64,000 bases of DNA from Arthrobacter sp. Bz4 (GCF_003075455.1 NZ_QDAE01000010.1:40901-104900); one strand, 5' to 3'. Counted from the first letter of the stretch, positions 1 to 8,030 are shown. Numbers and translations are program-made. The notes: generated from the sequence alone by a model not told the origin.

Positions 1-1087
1 CGGCGATCCGGAGCGTTGCGACCTTCGCCCCGGCGGTGGCGTGGCTGAGCGTCCGCTCTGCCTGATCCAATGAGCGGAGGCCACCTTCCAGGATGCGGGC
101 CTTCCGATCCCGTTCCACTGCAGCCTGAAACGCTTCCGCATCCTCACGCTGGGCCAGATGCGCGGCCTCGTCAGCCCTGAACTTCGCCAGTGCACCCTGG
201 CGCGCGTGGAGGGCCGACGTCTCCTGGTGTGCCTGTCGGAATGCAGCAAGCTCCAGCGAATCCTTGGTCGAAGTCTGGGTTGCACTTTCCAGCGCACCGG
301 CGAGACGCAACTGCAAGCCGCTGATGGTCTCCGGTCCGGCTTCCTGGGTTTCCGGAGCCGCGTCGGACCCAGAGGCGGAATCGGGGGCGGGGTCCGCCTC
401 GCCCCCCATGAGAGCATGGCGCTCCACCTCATCCAGGGCCCGACGGAAGATGTGGGTCAACCCGGCTTCGGCGTCGGCGACCCGGCCGCCGAGCGCCCGG
501 GCTCGTTCAGCGAGGACTTGCTCCACCTGCTCGAAACGGTCGGTCGAGAAGAGCCGCTGCAGCAGTTCCCGGCGGGATTTCGCATCGGAGCGAAGGAAAG
601 CGGCGAACTCGCCCTGTGGCAGCATCACCACCCGGGTGAACTGCTCACGATTCATGCCGAGAAGGGTCTGGATCTCGTCGCCGGCTTCATCGTTTCGGGC
701 GGATTTCTGGACCCATTCGCCGTCGACCTGCTCCCTCAGCAGGGTGCGGGCCGGCTCGGAGGTGGTCCCCTTGCCCCGCTTGGCCGGGCGATTCCATTGC
801 GGATTGCGGATCACTTCCAACCGGCGACCGCCCACGCTGAACTCGCAGGTCACCTCGGGGGCCAGCGACTCGGGTGCGTGGTCGCTGCGGAGCCGCTTTG
901 CACCCTGCCGGGCGCCGGGCACCGATCCATAGAGCGCGTAGCAGATCGCGTCGAGTACGCTCGATTTTCCGGCGCCCGTGGGGCCGTTCAGGAGGAACAG
1001 ACCGTGGGCACCCAACCTGTCGAAGTCGACCTGCTGGCGTTCAGCGAAGGGGCCGAACGCCTGAAGTTCCAGGCGGTGGATCCTCAC
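1..1087 (-). CDS. sbcC: SbcC-like SMC-family nuclease ATPase, N-terminal part (gene continues past window start)
   Basis: N-terminal ~362 codons of the large subunit of the SbcCD (Rad50/Mre11-type) nuclease, which processes DNA ends and hairpins. Read on the minus strand, a GTG start at 1087 gives MRIHRLELQAFGPFAE, then the Walker A motif GPTGAGKSS near residue 37 and SVLDAICYALYG, the standard SMC head opening. Further in, residues with QGEFAAFLRSDAKSRREL match the conserved SbcC segment before the coiled coil, and the remainder is Ala/Glu/Arg-rich coiled coil. The frame stays open to base 1, so zinc hook and Walker B lie outside the window. The GTG overlaps the sbcD stop codon as GTGA, implying translational coupling. 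Identity is firm; length is unknown. Confidence 0.93.
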   Translation of the reverse strand, partial: MRIHRLELQAFGPFAERQQVDFDRLGAHGLFLLNGPTGAGKSSVLDAICYALYGSVPGARQGAKRLRSDHAPESLAPEVTCEFSVGGRRLEVIRNPQWNRPAKRGKGTTSEPARTLLREQVDGEWVQKSARNDEAGDEIQTLLGMNREQFTRVVMLPQGEFAAFLRSDAKSRRELLQRLFSTDRFEQVEQVLAERARALGGRVADAEAGLTHIFRRALDEVERHALMGGEADPAPDSASGSDAAPETQEAGPETISGLQLRLAGALESATQTSTKDSLELAAFRQAHQETSALHARQGALAKFRADEAAHLAQREDAEAFQAAVERDRKARILEGGLRSLDQAERTLSHATAGAKVATLRIA

Positions 1088-2250
1088 CGTTCGACCTGTG
1101 CCGAACGGACTGTCTCAAGGGCGGAGGTGATGACAGCGCGTTCGCCATCGTTCGCTGGACGGGACCGGACGTGGTCAAAGAAGCCACAGCACACCTCCAC
1201 ATCATCAGTGGCCGTGGCGATGCGCTGGCTGTAGGTCTGCGCTGCGCGTTGCCGGTCACCGGCCGGTTCGAAGTTCAATACCAGGGTGGTGGGGAAGCGG
1301 CTCCGCAGGCGCTCCATAGCCTGGGCGGGCCGGTCAGCGTCGGTGAGGGTGATGTGGCAATAGGCGTTCTCGGCCCAGTCATGGCGCGGGTCCGCCAGCA
1401 GGTCCTCAAGTTCCCCAGCCAGGACCGCCAGCTCGCGGTACCCTGGCCAGTTAATTGCACTGACCTCACCCAGCCCGTCGGCGCTGATGTCCACCAGCCA
1501 GGCGCCCTTGGCCTGGTTGGCTTCCGAGAACGAATAGGGCAGGGGCGAACCGGAGTACCGCACATTGGGTGCCAATTGCTGCTGGCCATGAAGGTGCCCC
1601 AGGGCCGTGTAGTCGAAGGATTCAAAGAGATCGAGGGGCACGGCACCAACCCCACCCACGCTGAGATCGCGTTCGCTGGCCGAGGTGATACCGCCGCTGG
1701 CGAAGGTGTGCGCCATGACCAGGGACCGGACGGTCCCGGCCGCCCGGCGATGCGCCAGGTCCGAATGGACCCGGTCCAGGGCTGCCCTGGTCACGCTGGT
1801 GTGTGTCGGGGCCTCGGCTCCGAGCCCACCTGCGACCAGCCGCGGCTCGAGGTAGGGCAGGCCATAGACGGCCAGCTCGGCGCCGTCGTCGTCAAGGGGG
1901 AAAAGGACCGGCCGCGCAATGTCCTCAAGCCGGGTGCGTAAGTGCACTCCGCCGCGTTCCAGAATGCGACCGCCGAATCCCAGTCTGGTGGCGGAGTCGT
2001 GGTTTCCACTGGAAACCACCACCTGCGCTCCGGCCCCGGTGAGACGATCCAGCGCGTCGTCGAAGAGGCCGACGACGTCCACGCCGGGCAGTGCACGGTC
2101 GTAGACGTCGCCGGCGATCAGCACCACATCGACTTCATGCTCGCGGACAGATTTCTCGAGGTGGTCGATGAAAATCCGTTGCGCCTGAAGGGTACCCACA
2201 CCGTGGAACGACCGTCCCAGGTGCCAATCGGATGTGTGCAGTAGCCTCAT
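1084..2250 (-). CDS. sbcD: Exonuclease SbcD (Mre11-like subunit)
   Basis: 388-residue calcineurin-type metallophosphoesterase, the nuclease subunit that pairs with SbcC to cut double-strand ends and hairpin DNA. Metal-binding motifs are in the expected order: TSDWHLGRSFHG (residues 7-18), GDVYDR (47-52), SGNHDSATR (81-89), H181, and GHLH (218-221). The length is normal for the family. It is first in the sbcD-sbcC pair, and its TGA overlaps the sbcC GTG start. A TAGCTT hexamer ends 6 nt before the ATG, so the mRNA is probably leaderless. Convergent shadow frames here are artefacts of GC-rich codon use. Confidence 0.96.
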   Translation of the reverse strand: MRLLHTSDWHLGRSFHGVGTLQAQRIFIDHLEKSVREHEVDVVLIAGDVYDRALPGVDVVGLFDDALDRLTGAGAQVVVSSGNHDSATRLGFGGRILERGGVHLRTRLEDIARPVLFPLDDDGAELAVYGLPYLEPRLVAGGLGAEAPTHTSVTRAALDRVHSDLAHRRAAGTVRSLVMAHTFASGGITSASERDLSVGGVGAVPLDLFESFDYTALGHLHGQQQLAPNVRYSGSPLPYSFSEANQAKGAWLVDISADGLGEVSAINWPGYRELAVLAGELEDLLADPRHDWAENAYCHITLTDADRPAQAMERLRSRFPTTLVLNFEPAGDRQRAAQTYSQRIATATDDVEVCCGFFDHVRSRPANDGERAVITSALETVRSAQVER

Positions 2251-2256
2251 GATTCC

Positions 2257-2262
2257 AAGCTA
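2257..2262 (-). promoter_or_regulatory. Putative -10 element of leaderless sbcD promoter
   Basis: TAGCTT on the minus strand fits TANNNT and leaves 6 nt to the sbcD ATG, so transcription would begin at or next to the start codon. No clear -35 was seen. Confidence 0.5.
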
Positions 2263-2325
2263 CCGGCCGCCACTGACATTCCTGCGGAGGGTTCCCGGCG
2301 GTGCGGACTTTGGCCGGGTTTTAGC

Positions 2326-3360
2326 CTACTTTTCGTCGCGGCGATCGTCGGATCCGTCGAAGAACGTCCGTGCCTCGTCGGTCCCGGCGGGACGGTCAAC
2401 CTGACCGTCCTCGGCCGTGTCACCGGTGCGTGCATGGCCGGCCGGGTAGCGGTCAGCCGACGTCACCCCGGTGGTCTGCGAGGGGGCGTTGACCCCGGTG
2501 GCTGCCGGGGCTGCGTCGTCGTCGGCAGGTGCGGCGACGGATCCGTCGGCCGGCCCAGCCACCCCGGCTTCACTCTTGCGTCCACCAAACAGCTCGGTGC
2601 TGCGGTAGATCAGTCCAGCGATCGCTGCGCCGAGCACCGGTGCTACCCAGAACAGCCACAGCTGCTCGATGGCCCAGCCTTCGGAGAAGATGGCGGCGGC
2701 GGTTGACCGGGCTGGGTTCAACGACCCGTTGGTGATGGGGAGCAGGAAGGTCAGCAGCGCGGCGTAGACCAGCCCGATGGCGAAGGGCCCACCGGCGTTG
2801 CGCAGCGCACCGGTGGCGGTGCGGGAGGTAGCCCCCAGCACGACGGCGACAAAGATCGCGGTGCCGACAACCTCGGCGAGGAGAGCGCTGCTCAGGGCGA
2901 ACTGGGTGGGCGAATTGTCTGCGTAACCGTTGGCCGAGACGGCGAACAGGGCCTGGACGCTACCGGCAAACTGCTGGTTGGCGCTCAGGAGCAACCAGAT
3001 AAACACTGCTGCGACAACGCCGCCGACCACCTGCGCCACAATGTAGGGCAGTACCGAGGCCCACGAGGTTTTACCTGCGATTGCCGAGCCGAGCGTGACC
3101 GCCGGGTTGAAGTGCCCCCCCGACACATAGCCGAACGCGACCATCGCTCCGATCAGCGCCAGACCGAAGGCGAGAGTCGGCTGAACACCCGTCTGGGTGT
3201 TCAGGATGGTGACGCCCAGTCCCGCGAGGACCAGCAGGAACGAGCCTGCTGCTTCGGCGAGGGACCGGGCCACCAGTGGAAAGTCTTTGATCCCGGCAGC
3301 GCGCCCGGAGTGTTCCGGGTCCGCGTGCAGATCGTGGCTGGGCAGAGATGTCTGCGTCAT
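2326..3360 (-). CDS. Aquaporin / MIP-family channel with long disordered C-terminal tail
   Basis: Membrane channel of the major intrinsic protein family, expected to pass water and perhaps small neutral solutes. Both signature loops are present: HFNPAVTLG (NPA at residues 85-87) and SLNPARSTAA (NPA at 215-217), set in six hydrophobic segments spanning about residues 28-252. The first ~25 residues are a polar cytoplasmic extension. The last ~90 residues (from about 255) are Ala/Asp/Thr/Gly-rich, lack hydrophobic segments and look disordered, whereas AqpZ-type proteins are usually ~230-250 residues. I cannot separate water-selective from glycerol channels without modelling. An SD-like GGAAT lies upstream of the ATG, and a dyad sits over a possible -10 (3391-3412). 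Confidence 0.9.
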   Translation of the reverse strand: MTQTSLPSHDLHADPEHSGRAAGIKDFPLVARSLAEAAGSFLLVLAGLGVTILNTQTGVQPTLAFGLALIGAMVAFGYVSGGHFNPAVTLGSAIAGKTSWASVLPYIVAQVVGGVVAAVFIWLLLSANQQFAGSVQALFAVSANGYADNSPTQFALSSALLAEVVGTAIFVAVVLGATSRTATGALRNAGGPFAIGLVYAALLTFLLPITNGSLNPARSTAAAIFSEGWAIEQLWLFWVAPVLGAAIAGLIYRSTELFGGRKSEAGVAGPADGSVAAPADDDAAPAATGVNAPSQTTGVTSADRYPAGHARTGDTAEDGQVDRPAGTDEARTFFDGSDDRRDEK

Positions 3361-3390
3361 GGTGAACGTATTCCTTCAAGCTGAATGGGA

Positions 3391-3412
3391 GAGTCGAGAT
3401 GGGGGTCGACTC
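3391..3412 (-). promoter_or_regulatory. Inverted repeat over a possible aquaporin promoter
   Basis: GAGTCGA (3391-3397) and TCGACTC (3406-3412) form a 7-bp perfect dyad with an 8-nt spacer, about 30-50 bp upstream of the aquaporin ATG. On the minus strand the distal arm overlaps a TAGAGT hexamer (3409-3414) that could be a -10. This would suit an operator, but the regulator is unknown and chance cannot be excluded. Confidence 0.35.
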
Positions 3413-3529
3413 TATTGTCGGGACCGTACGATCCGGTCAGGCAAACCCGTCCAGCGTTCCACTTGTTGCTGGATGCCCGCTGTGAGCGGGCGACGCCGGT
3501 GGACGGGGCAGTAGCACCATACCCGACAC

Positions 3530-3535
3530 TAGACT
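3530..3535 (+). promoter_or_regulatory. Putative -10 element of leaderless promoter (ADP-ribosylglycohydrolase gene)
   Basis: TAGACT ends 6 nt before the GTG start at 3542. No Shine-Dalgarno sequence fits in the gap, which supports leaderless translation. Confidence 0.5.
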
Positions 3536-3541
3536 GTTGAG

Positions 3542-4594
3542 GTGCCTGTTGCCCCGACTTATTCCGACCGTGTTCATGGCTGCCTGCTGGGCGGTGCCCT
3601 CGGCGATGCCCTCGGCTATGCCGTCGAAGAACTCGACCTGCAATCCATCCGGACAGCCTACGGTCCACACGGTGTGACCTCCCCCGACGCTTTGCCGGAC
3701 ACGTTCCGGTTTTCCGACGATACCCAGCTCACGTTGTATACGGTCGACGGACTCGTTGATGCCATCCAATGGGCCAATGATGGAGTGGCGGCTGATGAGA
3801 CCGCCTGCCTGTGGCTGGCCTACCTGCGGTGGCTGGCGACGCAGGGCGAGACGCCGTCGTCGTCGGCGCCTGCTCCCCCGCCCCGCTGGATCGATGCCCA
3901 GAAAGTCCTTCAGCACCGCCGCCGGCCCGGCGCGGCGTGCCTCAGCGCACTCCGCAGCGGAGACATGGGCACCCAGGCGCGGCCACTGAATCTTGACGCC
4001 AAAGGCTCCGGCACGGTGATGCGTTCCGCCCCGTTTGGGCTGGTGCCCCATATTCCTGTCGAGGTTGCCGATCGGCTGGCGATGAACGCCGCCGCACTGA
4101 CCCACGGCCACCCCACGGCCCAGCACGGCGCTGCCGTGGTCGCCGTCCTGATCCACTCAATCGCCCGTGATGGGAAGCCTCTCGCTGAGGCGGTGGCTGC
4201 CGCCGTCTCCCGGGCAGACGCTTCGGCGGTACCCGAGCTGGTCCGCCTCCTTGAGACCGCTGTCGAACTGGCCGACGACGGCGGTGTCTCGCCTGAGCTG
4301 ATGACGGCAGCCCTCGGCGGTGGGTGGACAGCTGACGAAGCCCTGGCGATTGCCGTGTATGCGGTGCTGGCAACCGAGACGACCGCGGGAGCAGAGGACC
4401 ACTTCCGCGCTGCGTTATGCCTCGCTGTCAATCACGACGGTGACAGCGACACAACGGGGTCGATCGCCGGCAACATTCTCGGCGCGCTCTACGGGGTGCA
4501 GGGGCTGCCCGCCGCGTGGGTGTCCTTGCTGGACGGTGCCGAAACCGTCAGCGCGATGGCCCAGCTGTTGGTGGAAACCACCTCGACCGGCTGA
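3542..4594 (+). CDS. ADP-ribosylglycohydrolase family protein (DraG/ARH-like)
   Basis: 350 residues resembling the DraG/ARH family, which removes ADP-ribose from proteins or small molecules using a binuclear metal site. The opening VHGCLLGGALGDALGYAVE (about residues 11-29) is the family's first signature. FSDDTQLTLY (57-66) supplies the first metal-binding acidic cluster, and HDGDSDTTGSIAGNILGALY near residue 300 supplies the second; the motif GTVMRSAPFG lies between. Length and order are normal, so the enzyme should be active. GTG is chosen as start because it follows a -10-like hexamer and leads straight into the conserved N-terminus. It appears monocistronic; nothing nearby identifies its substrate. 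It could act on ADP-ribosylated nucleic acid or metabolites rather than protein. Confidence 0.9.
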   Translation: MPVAPTYSDRVHGCLLGGALGDALGYAVEELDLQSIRTAYGPHGVTSPDALPDTFRFSDDTQLTLYTVDGLVDAIQWANDGVAADETACLWLAYLRWLATQGETPSSSAPAPPPRWIDAQKVLQHRRRPGAACLSALRSGDMGTQARPLNLDAKGSGTVMRSAPFGLVPHIPVEVADRLAMNAAALTHGHPTAQHGAAVVAVLIHSIARDGKPLAEAVAAAVSRADASAVPELVRLLETAVELADDGGVSPELMTAALGGGWTADEALAIAVYAVLATETTAGAEDHFRAALCLAVNHDGDSDTTGSIAGNILGALYGVQGLPAAWVSLLDGAETVSAMAQLLVETTSTG

Positions 4595-4646
4595 GCCTTT
4601 CCCTGGGGAGGTTCTGGTCGATTCTTGGGCTGGCCCCTGCTGTGCC

Positions 4647-4652
4647 TAGTCT
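4647..4652 (+). promoter_or_regulatory. Putative -10 element of leaderless promoter (SDR gene)
   Basis: TAGTCT ends 6 nt before the ATG at 4659. TTGGGC at 4625-4630 could be a -35 with a 16-nt spacer. Confidence 0.5.
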
Positions 4653-4658
4653 TGGCTC

Positions 4659-5579
4659 ATGGATAACTGGAGTCCCGCTCACCTGTCGGATCTGAGCGGC
4701 CGCACCGTGGTGGTCACCGGAGGGAACGCCGGGCTCGGCTATTTTGCCTGCGAGCAGCTGGCGGCGGCCGGGGCGACCGTGGTGATGGCGTCGCGCAATG
4801 AACAGAAGGCCACAGCGGCCATTGCAGCGATCCGGCGCAGGGTTCCCCACGCAGACGTCCACTACCAGGAGCTCGATCTGGCCCGGCTCGACTCGGTACG
4901 GCAGGCCGTGGAAGTGCTCTCCTCACGGGGTCCCCTCGATGCGCTCCTGGCGAACGCCGGAGTTGTGGGCGCGGCCGGACGCCAGCACACGGCGGATGGT
5001 TTTGAGCTGCAGTTCGGCACCAACCACCTGGGACATTTTGCCCTCACAGCGGGCCTGCTGCCTGCCCTCACCGCTGCGCGCGGCCGGGTGGTTCATCTGG
5101 GCAGCATCAGCCACCGCTGGGTCCGGCTGAACACTGCCGACCTGATGCCAGCGAAGTACAACAATCCGCGCTCCTACGCGACGTCGAAGCTGGCTGTCAT
5201 GACCTTCGGTTTCGAACTCGCTGCCCGGCTTCACCTGCTGGGGAGCCCGGTACAGAGCATCGTGGCCCATCCGGGTCTGGCCCTGGACATGCTCACTCCG
5301 CACCGACCCGGAATCGGTTTGAACGACACCCCACCCGCTGCACAGCGCCGCGTGCTGGCACCCGTCTCGCACGGCAAGGACACCGGGGCGTGGCCACTGG
5401 TTCGGGCGGTGGGTGATCCGGGCGTCGACAACGGCTCCTACTGCGGGCCGAGCGGCTGGTTCCAGTTACGGGGTCACCCGACGTCGGTGCCGGCGCATCC
5501 GCACGCCCGCGAGCGCAACACCGCTTCCCGGCTGATCGACGCGTCGGAAGAGCTCACCGGGGTCCAGCTGGCCCTGTAG
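4659..5579 (+). CDS. Short-chain dehydrogenase/reductase (SDR) family oxidoreductase
   Basis: 306-residue classical SDR. The Rossmann glycine motif TGGNAGLG is at residues 20-27, the NAG motif at 99-101, the catalytic Ser in GSIS near 149, and the catalytic Tyr and Lys in SYATSK (Tyr173, Lys177). The sequence NHLGHFALT and the post-catalytic SIVAHPGLA resemble the retinol-dehydrogenase/WW-oxidoreductase-like subgroup common in actinobacteria, which usually prefers NADP; substrate cannot be inferred. The ~60-residue C-terminal extension beyond the core is also typical of that subgroup. No operon partner is evident, since upstream and downstream genes have their own signals. It converges on the exonuclease gene. 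Confidence 0.9.
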   Translation: MDNWSPAHLSDLSGRTVVVTGGNAGLGYFACEQLAAAGATVVMASRNEQKATAAIAAIRRRVPHADVHYQELDLARLDSVRQAVEVLSSRGPLDALLANAGVVGAAGRQHTADGFELQFGTNHLGHFALTAGLLPALTAARGRVVHLGSISHRWVRLNTADLMPAKYNNPRSYATSKLAVMTFGFELAARLHLLGSPVQSIVAHPGLALDMLTPHRPGIGLNDTPPAAQRRVLAPVSHGKDTGAWPLVRAVGDPGVDNGSYCGPSGWFQLRGHPTSVPAHPHARERNTASRLIDASEELTGVQLAL

Positions 5580-5599
5580 AGCGGCTGGAACCGTAAGCA

Positions 5600-5635
5600 G
5601 GTCAGGGACCGTAGACCGGTCAGGGACTGTCGACG
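5600..5635. repeat. Two-copy 18-bp imperfect tandem repeat at a convergent gene junction
   Basis: Units GGTCAGGGACCGTAGACC (5600-5617) and GGTCAGGGACTGTCGACG (5618-5635) differ at three or four positions. The stop codon of the minus-strand exonuclease gene (5620-5622) lies in the second copy. This looks like a local slippage duplication. Confidence 0.75.
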
Positions 5636-6618
5636 GGCCAGCGGCCCTCAGTCATCTGCAGGAACTCGGCTTCCGAGAGGACCTCGATCCGCTGGCCTCG
5701 CTCGTGGAGGTCGAGAACACGCCGGGCTTTGCCGGTGACGCGTCCATTGCGCAGATCCGAGGCCTCAAATCCGTCGCCCACCACCAATACTGTGGTGCGT
5801 TGGGTGACCGTGCTCGCTGGTTGGGCGCCGAGCCACGCGGCCCGTTCCTTGGCCTGCGGACGGGGCATGCCGAGCGTGCCGGTGAACACCACCGTCTGGC
5901 CGTACAGCGGGTTCGCCGGATCGGCTGCGCCATTCGCGGGCGGGTTCAAGCCCTCCTCGGGCCACCCGGAGGGGCCGGTCCGGGTAGCAACCGGGCCACG
6001 GGCCAGGGCACCGCGCGTCGCCTTCGAGACAGGGTTGATTCCCGGTACGTAGGCATCCTGGATCGAGAGTGGGAGCCGCTGCAGCGCGGCTAGTTCTGCC
6101 AGCGAGTCCGCACCGTTCATCCTGGCGATGTCGATCATGATGCCGGCACACGCCCTGGCATCCTCAACTGCATCATGGTGGTTGACCAGCGGGACTCCGG
6201 CCGCCTCGGCGACGAAGGGCAGCGAGTACGAGGGCAGCGAATAACTGCGCCGGGAGAGCACCACGGTGCAGGTGTAGTTGTAGGCCGGGCCCGCGATGTT
6301 GGAAACTTCCTGTCCCGACCTGATGACGCCCAGATCGAAGGCCGCGTTATGTGCCACCAGGACATCGTCACCAATAAAAGCACCGATCTCCGGGAATAGG
6401 TCCCCAAACCGTGGCTGGGTCGCCACCATCTCCGGAGAAATGCCGTGGATCCGTACGTTGCGCCAGTCGAAATGGTCGTGCCCCGCGGGAGGGCGCATCA
6501 GCCAGTGGGCCTCGTCCACGATCCTGCCGTCCCGCACCTTGGTCAAGCCAACCGCGCAGGGCGAGCCACGGAACCCGTTTGCTGTCTCAAAGTCGATTGC
6601 TGTGAACTCAATTCCCAC
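5620..6618 (-). CDS. DEDDh 3'-5' exonuclease with C-terminal BRCT domain
   Basis: 332-residue protein with an N-terminal DnaQ-like exonuclease domain (about 1-165) and a C-terminal BRCT domain (about 235-325). Exonuclease motifs are FTAIDFETAN (Asp9, Glu11), HNAAFDLGVI (Asp95) and HHDAVEDARA (His148, Asp153), a complete DEDDh set. The BRCT part begins at YGQTVVFTGTL and contains the Gly-containing turn WLGAQ and TTVLVVGD, as in NAD-dependent ligases. A proline/glycine-rich linker separates the two. Such proteins are common in actinobacteria and are annotated as exonuclease or DNA polymerase III epsilon-like; a repair role is inferred from the domains. The GTG start at 6618 follows TAGCGT by 7 nt. 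The 3' end is shaped by the tandem repeat at 5600-5635. Confidence 0.9.
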   Translation of the reverse strand: MGIEFTAIDFETANGFRGSPCAVGLTKVRDGRIVDEAHWLMRPPAGHDHFDWRNVRIHGISPEMVATQPRFGDLFPEIGAFIGDDVLVAHNAAFDLGVIRSGQEVSNIAGPAYNYTCTVVLSRRSYSLPSYSLPFVAEAAGVPLVNHHDAVEDARACAGIMIDIARMNGADSLAELAALQRLPLSIQDAYVPGINPVSKATRGALARGPVATRTGPSGWPEEGLNPPANGAADPANPLYGQTVVFTGTLGMPRPQAKERAAWLGAQPASTVTQRTTVLVVGDGFEASDLRNGRVTGKARRVLDLHERGQRIEVLSEAEFLQMTEGRWPVDSP

Positions 6619-6625
6619 CGGGTCA

Positions 6626-6631
6626 ACGCTA
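6626..6631 (-). promoter_or_regulatory. Putative -10 element of leaderless promoter (exonuclease gene)
   Basis: TAGCGT on the minus strand ends 7 nt before the GTG start at 6618; no Shine-Dalgarno sequence fits between. Confidence 0.45.
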
Positions 6632-6697
6632 CGGGTTGAACCGACGGATTTTACCTAACGTTCACCCGCGCGCCGGGAGATACCTGCCACAGTCCCC

Positions 6698-6703
6698 TAC
6701 CCT
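6698..6703 (+). promoter_or_regulatory. Putative -10 element of leaderless promoter (HAD hydrolase gene)
   Basis: TACCCT ends 5 nt before the ATG at 6709. Confidence 0.45.
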
Positions 6704-6708
6704 GAGGT

Positions 6709-7305
6709 ATGGGAAAGACACAGTGGTACCTGTTCGATTACGGCATGGTGATCTCCAATGCGCCCACACCCGAGGACTGGCTGAACCTCGAGGATGCTGC
6801 TGGCGTCCAGCTGATGGACCCCGGCTCGCCCTACTGGCAGCACCGGTTAGACTTCGATGCTGGCCGCAAGACCAGCGTCGAATACTGGTCGCTGGTCACC
6901 GGACGCGACGTCACTGAGAGCCGGACGGACCTGCTCGACACGCTGGATGCCAACCAGTGGTCCCACTTCAACCTGGAAACCCTCGATGTCCTCGAGGAAC
7001 TCAGCAGCCAGGGTGCCCGGCTGGCGCTGCTCTCGAATATGCCTGCCCCGATGGTGGCCAGGTTTGAGCAGGCGTCCTGGACCGGGTACTTCACGAAGAT
7101 GTACTTCAGTTCGGTGCTCCAGCTGGTGAAGCCGCAGCGGGAAATCTTCGAACACGTGCTGCGGGACCTTGGCGCCGAACCACATGAGGTCACCTTCGTT
7201 GATGATGCCCAGGTCAATGTCGCTGCCGCGCAGGAGCTGGGCATCGACGCTATGCTCCACCAGCCAGGCATCGATCTGCAACGTGAGCTGTTCGCCCCAC
7301 GCTGA
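6709..7305 (+). CDS. HAD-superfamily hydrolase
   Basis: 198-residue haloacid-dehalogenase-like hydrolase of subfamily IA type. Motif I is YLFDYGMVIS, with nucleophile Asp10; the +2 position is Gly instead of the usual acid/base Asp, as also seen in YihX-type FDLGNV proteins. Motif II is LLSNMP, motif III the Lys in VKPQREIFEHVL, and motif IV VTFVDDAQVNVAAAQELGI, with two Asp residues for Mg2+. A small cap domain lies at about residues 20-85. Substrate is unknown; members dephosphorylate sugar phosphates and nucleotides. It is probably monocistronic from a leaderless promoter, and it converges with the ABC remnant downstream with almost no gap. Confidence 0.88.
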   Translation: MGKTQWYLFDYGMVISNAPTPEDWLNLEDAAGVQLMDPGSPYWQHRLDFDAGRKTSVEYWSLVTGRDVTESRTDLLDTLDANQWSHFNLETLDVLEELSSQGARLALLSNMPAPMVARFEQASWTGYFTKMYFSSVLQLVKPQREIFEHVLRDLGAEPHEVTFVDDAQVNVAAAQELGIDAMLHQPGIDLQRELFAPR

Positions 7306-7306
7306 G

Positions 7307-7659
7307 CTAGGGCACGGCCCGTCGCAGGGTGAGGTAGGACCCGCCCGCCAGCGCCAGGCCGACGACGGCGAGCCAGCCTGCGACGCTCAGCTGGGTCTGG
7401 CTGCTGAGGAACTGGCCCACCTGGCCCCAGAGTTCCTGGCGGGTGAGGTAGAAGACGAGGCCGATCAGCACGACTGCAGTCCCGATCCCGGTGATCAGGA
7501 GTCCCGTGGTCTGCCACCGTTTGTAGATGGTCGCGGCCCAGAAGCCAACCAGGAACAGCACCATCATCGCCGTGAAGTAGAAGACAGGCTCACCCCGTCG
7601 AGCGCCGTGGAATTGCGGTAGGTCTTGATCAGATCATGTGTTTCGATAACGCTGCTCAT
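7307..7659 (-). pseudogene. Collapsed ABC transporter: ATPase N-terminus joined out of frame to permease C-terminus
   Basis: Reading down from ATG 7659 gives MSSVIETHDLIKTYRNSTAL then DGVSL, the opening of an ABC ATPase that ends before any Walker motif; the frame hits TGA at 7564-7566. In another frame the sequence continues as EPVFYFTAMMVLFLVGFW and a further helix and tail to a stop at 7307, resembling the last ~90 residues of the multi-pass permease normally encoded next to such ATPases. The join lies at about 7575-7600, around GGTGAGCCTG, where both reading frames remain plausible. The ATG overlaps the GntR stop as ATGA, the normal GntR-ATPase coupling of YtrA-type operons. I infer one internal deletion that removed most of both genes. 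An 86-residue membrane peptide could still be translated from ATG 7567, but it would be a fragment. Confidence 0.8.
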
Positions 7660-8030
7660 GGTGTTCCCCTCGAAACTGATTCGCTGGAGCGGACCATTTC
7701 CGCCAGTTCGGAGGGGCTGATTCCCAGCTTCCGAGCCTCTACCGCCAGCGGGCGGACGTATTGGTCAAAGAATTGGTCCCGCCGGCGCTGCAGGAGCGCG
7801 GCGCGGGCACCGGTGGCAACAAACATTCCTATTCCCCGTTGCTTGTAGAGAATGCCCTCGTCCACGAGCCGGTTGACGCCCTTGGCGGCGGTCGCCGGGT
7901 TGATGCGATGGAAAGCGGCAAACTCGTTCGTTGATGGGACCTGCGCCTCTTCGGCCAGGGTTCCCTCGACAATCTCGTTTTCGATCTCTTCGGCTATCTG
8001 AAGGAAGATGGGCCTACTGTCATCGATCAT
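7656..8030 (-). CDS. GntR-family transcriptional regulator, YtrA-like
   Basis: 124 residues: an N-terminal winged helix (about 1-75) and a short C-terminal helical tail, the small architecture of the YtrA subfamily that controls ABC transporter operons. PIFLQIAEEIENEIVEG, QVPSTNEFAAFHRINPATA and GILYKQRGIGMFV are the recognisable GntR helices and wing. The stop codon overlaps the start of the adjacent ABC remnant, so this regulator once headed a regulator-ATPase-permease operon. Its own target is now mostly deleted. A perfect 11-bp inverted repeat 33 bp upstream of the start (8063-8088) is the likely autoregulatory operator. The protein itself looks intact. Ligand is unknown; cell-wall antibiotic stress is the inducer for Bacillus YtrA. 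Confidence 0.9.
   Translation of the reverse strand: MIDDSRPIFLQIAEEIENEIVEGTLAEEAQVPSTNEFAAFHRINPATAAKGVNRLVDEGILYKQRGIGMFVATGARAALLQRRRDQFFDQYVRPLAVEARKLGISPSELAEMVRSSESVSRGTP

Noticed and set aside
158..1234. Plus-strand open frame across sbcC
   Set aside because: It is the codon-phase shadow of sbcC, whose minus-strand product has clear SMC motifs.
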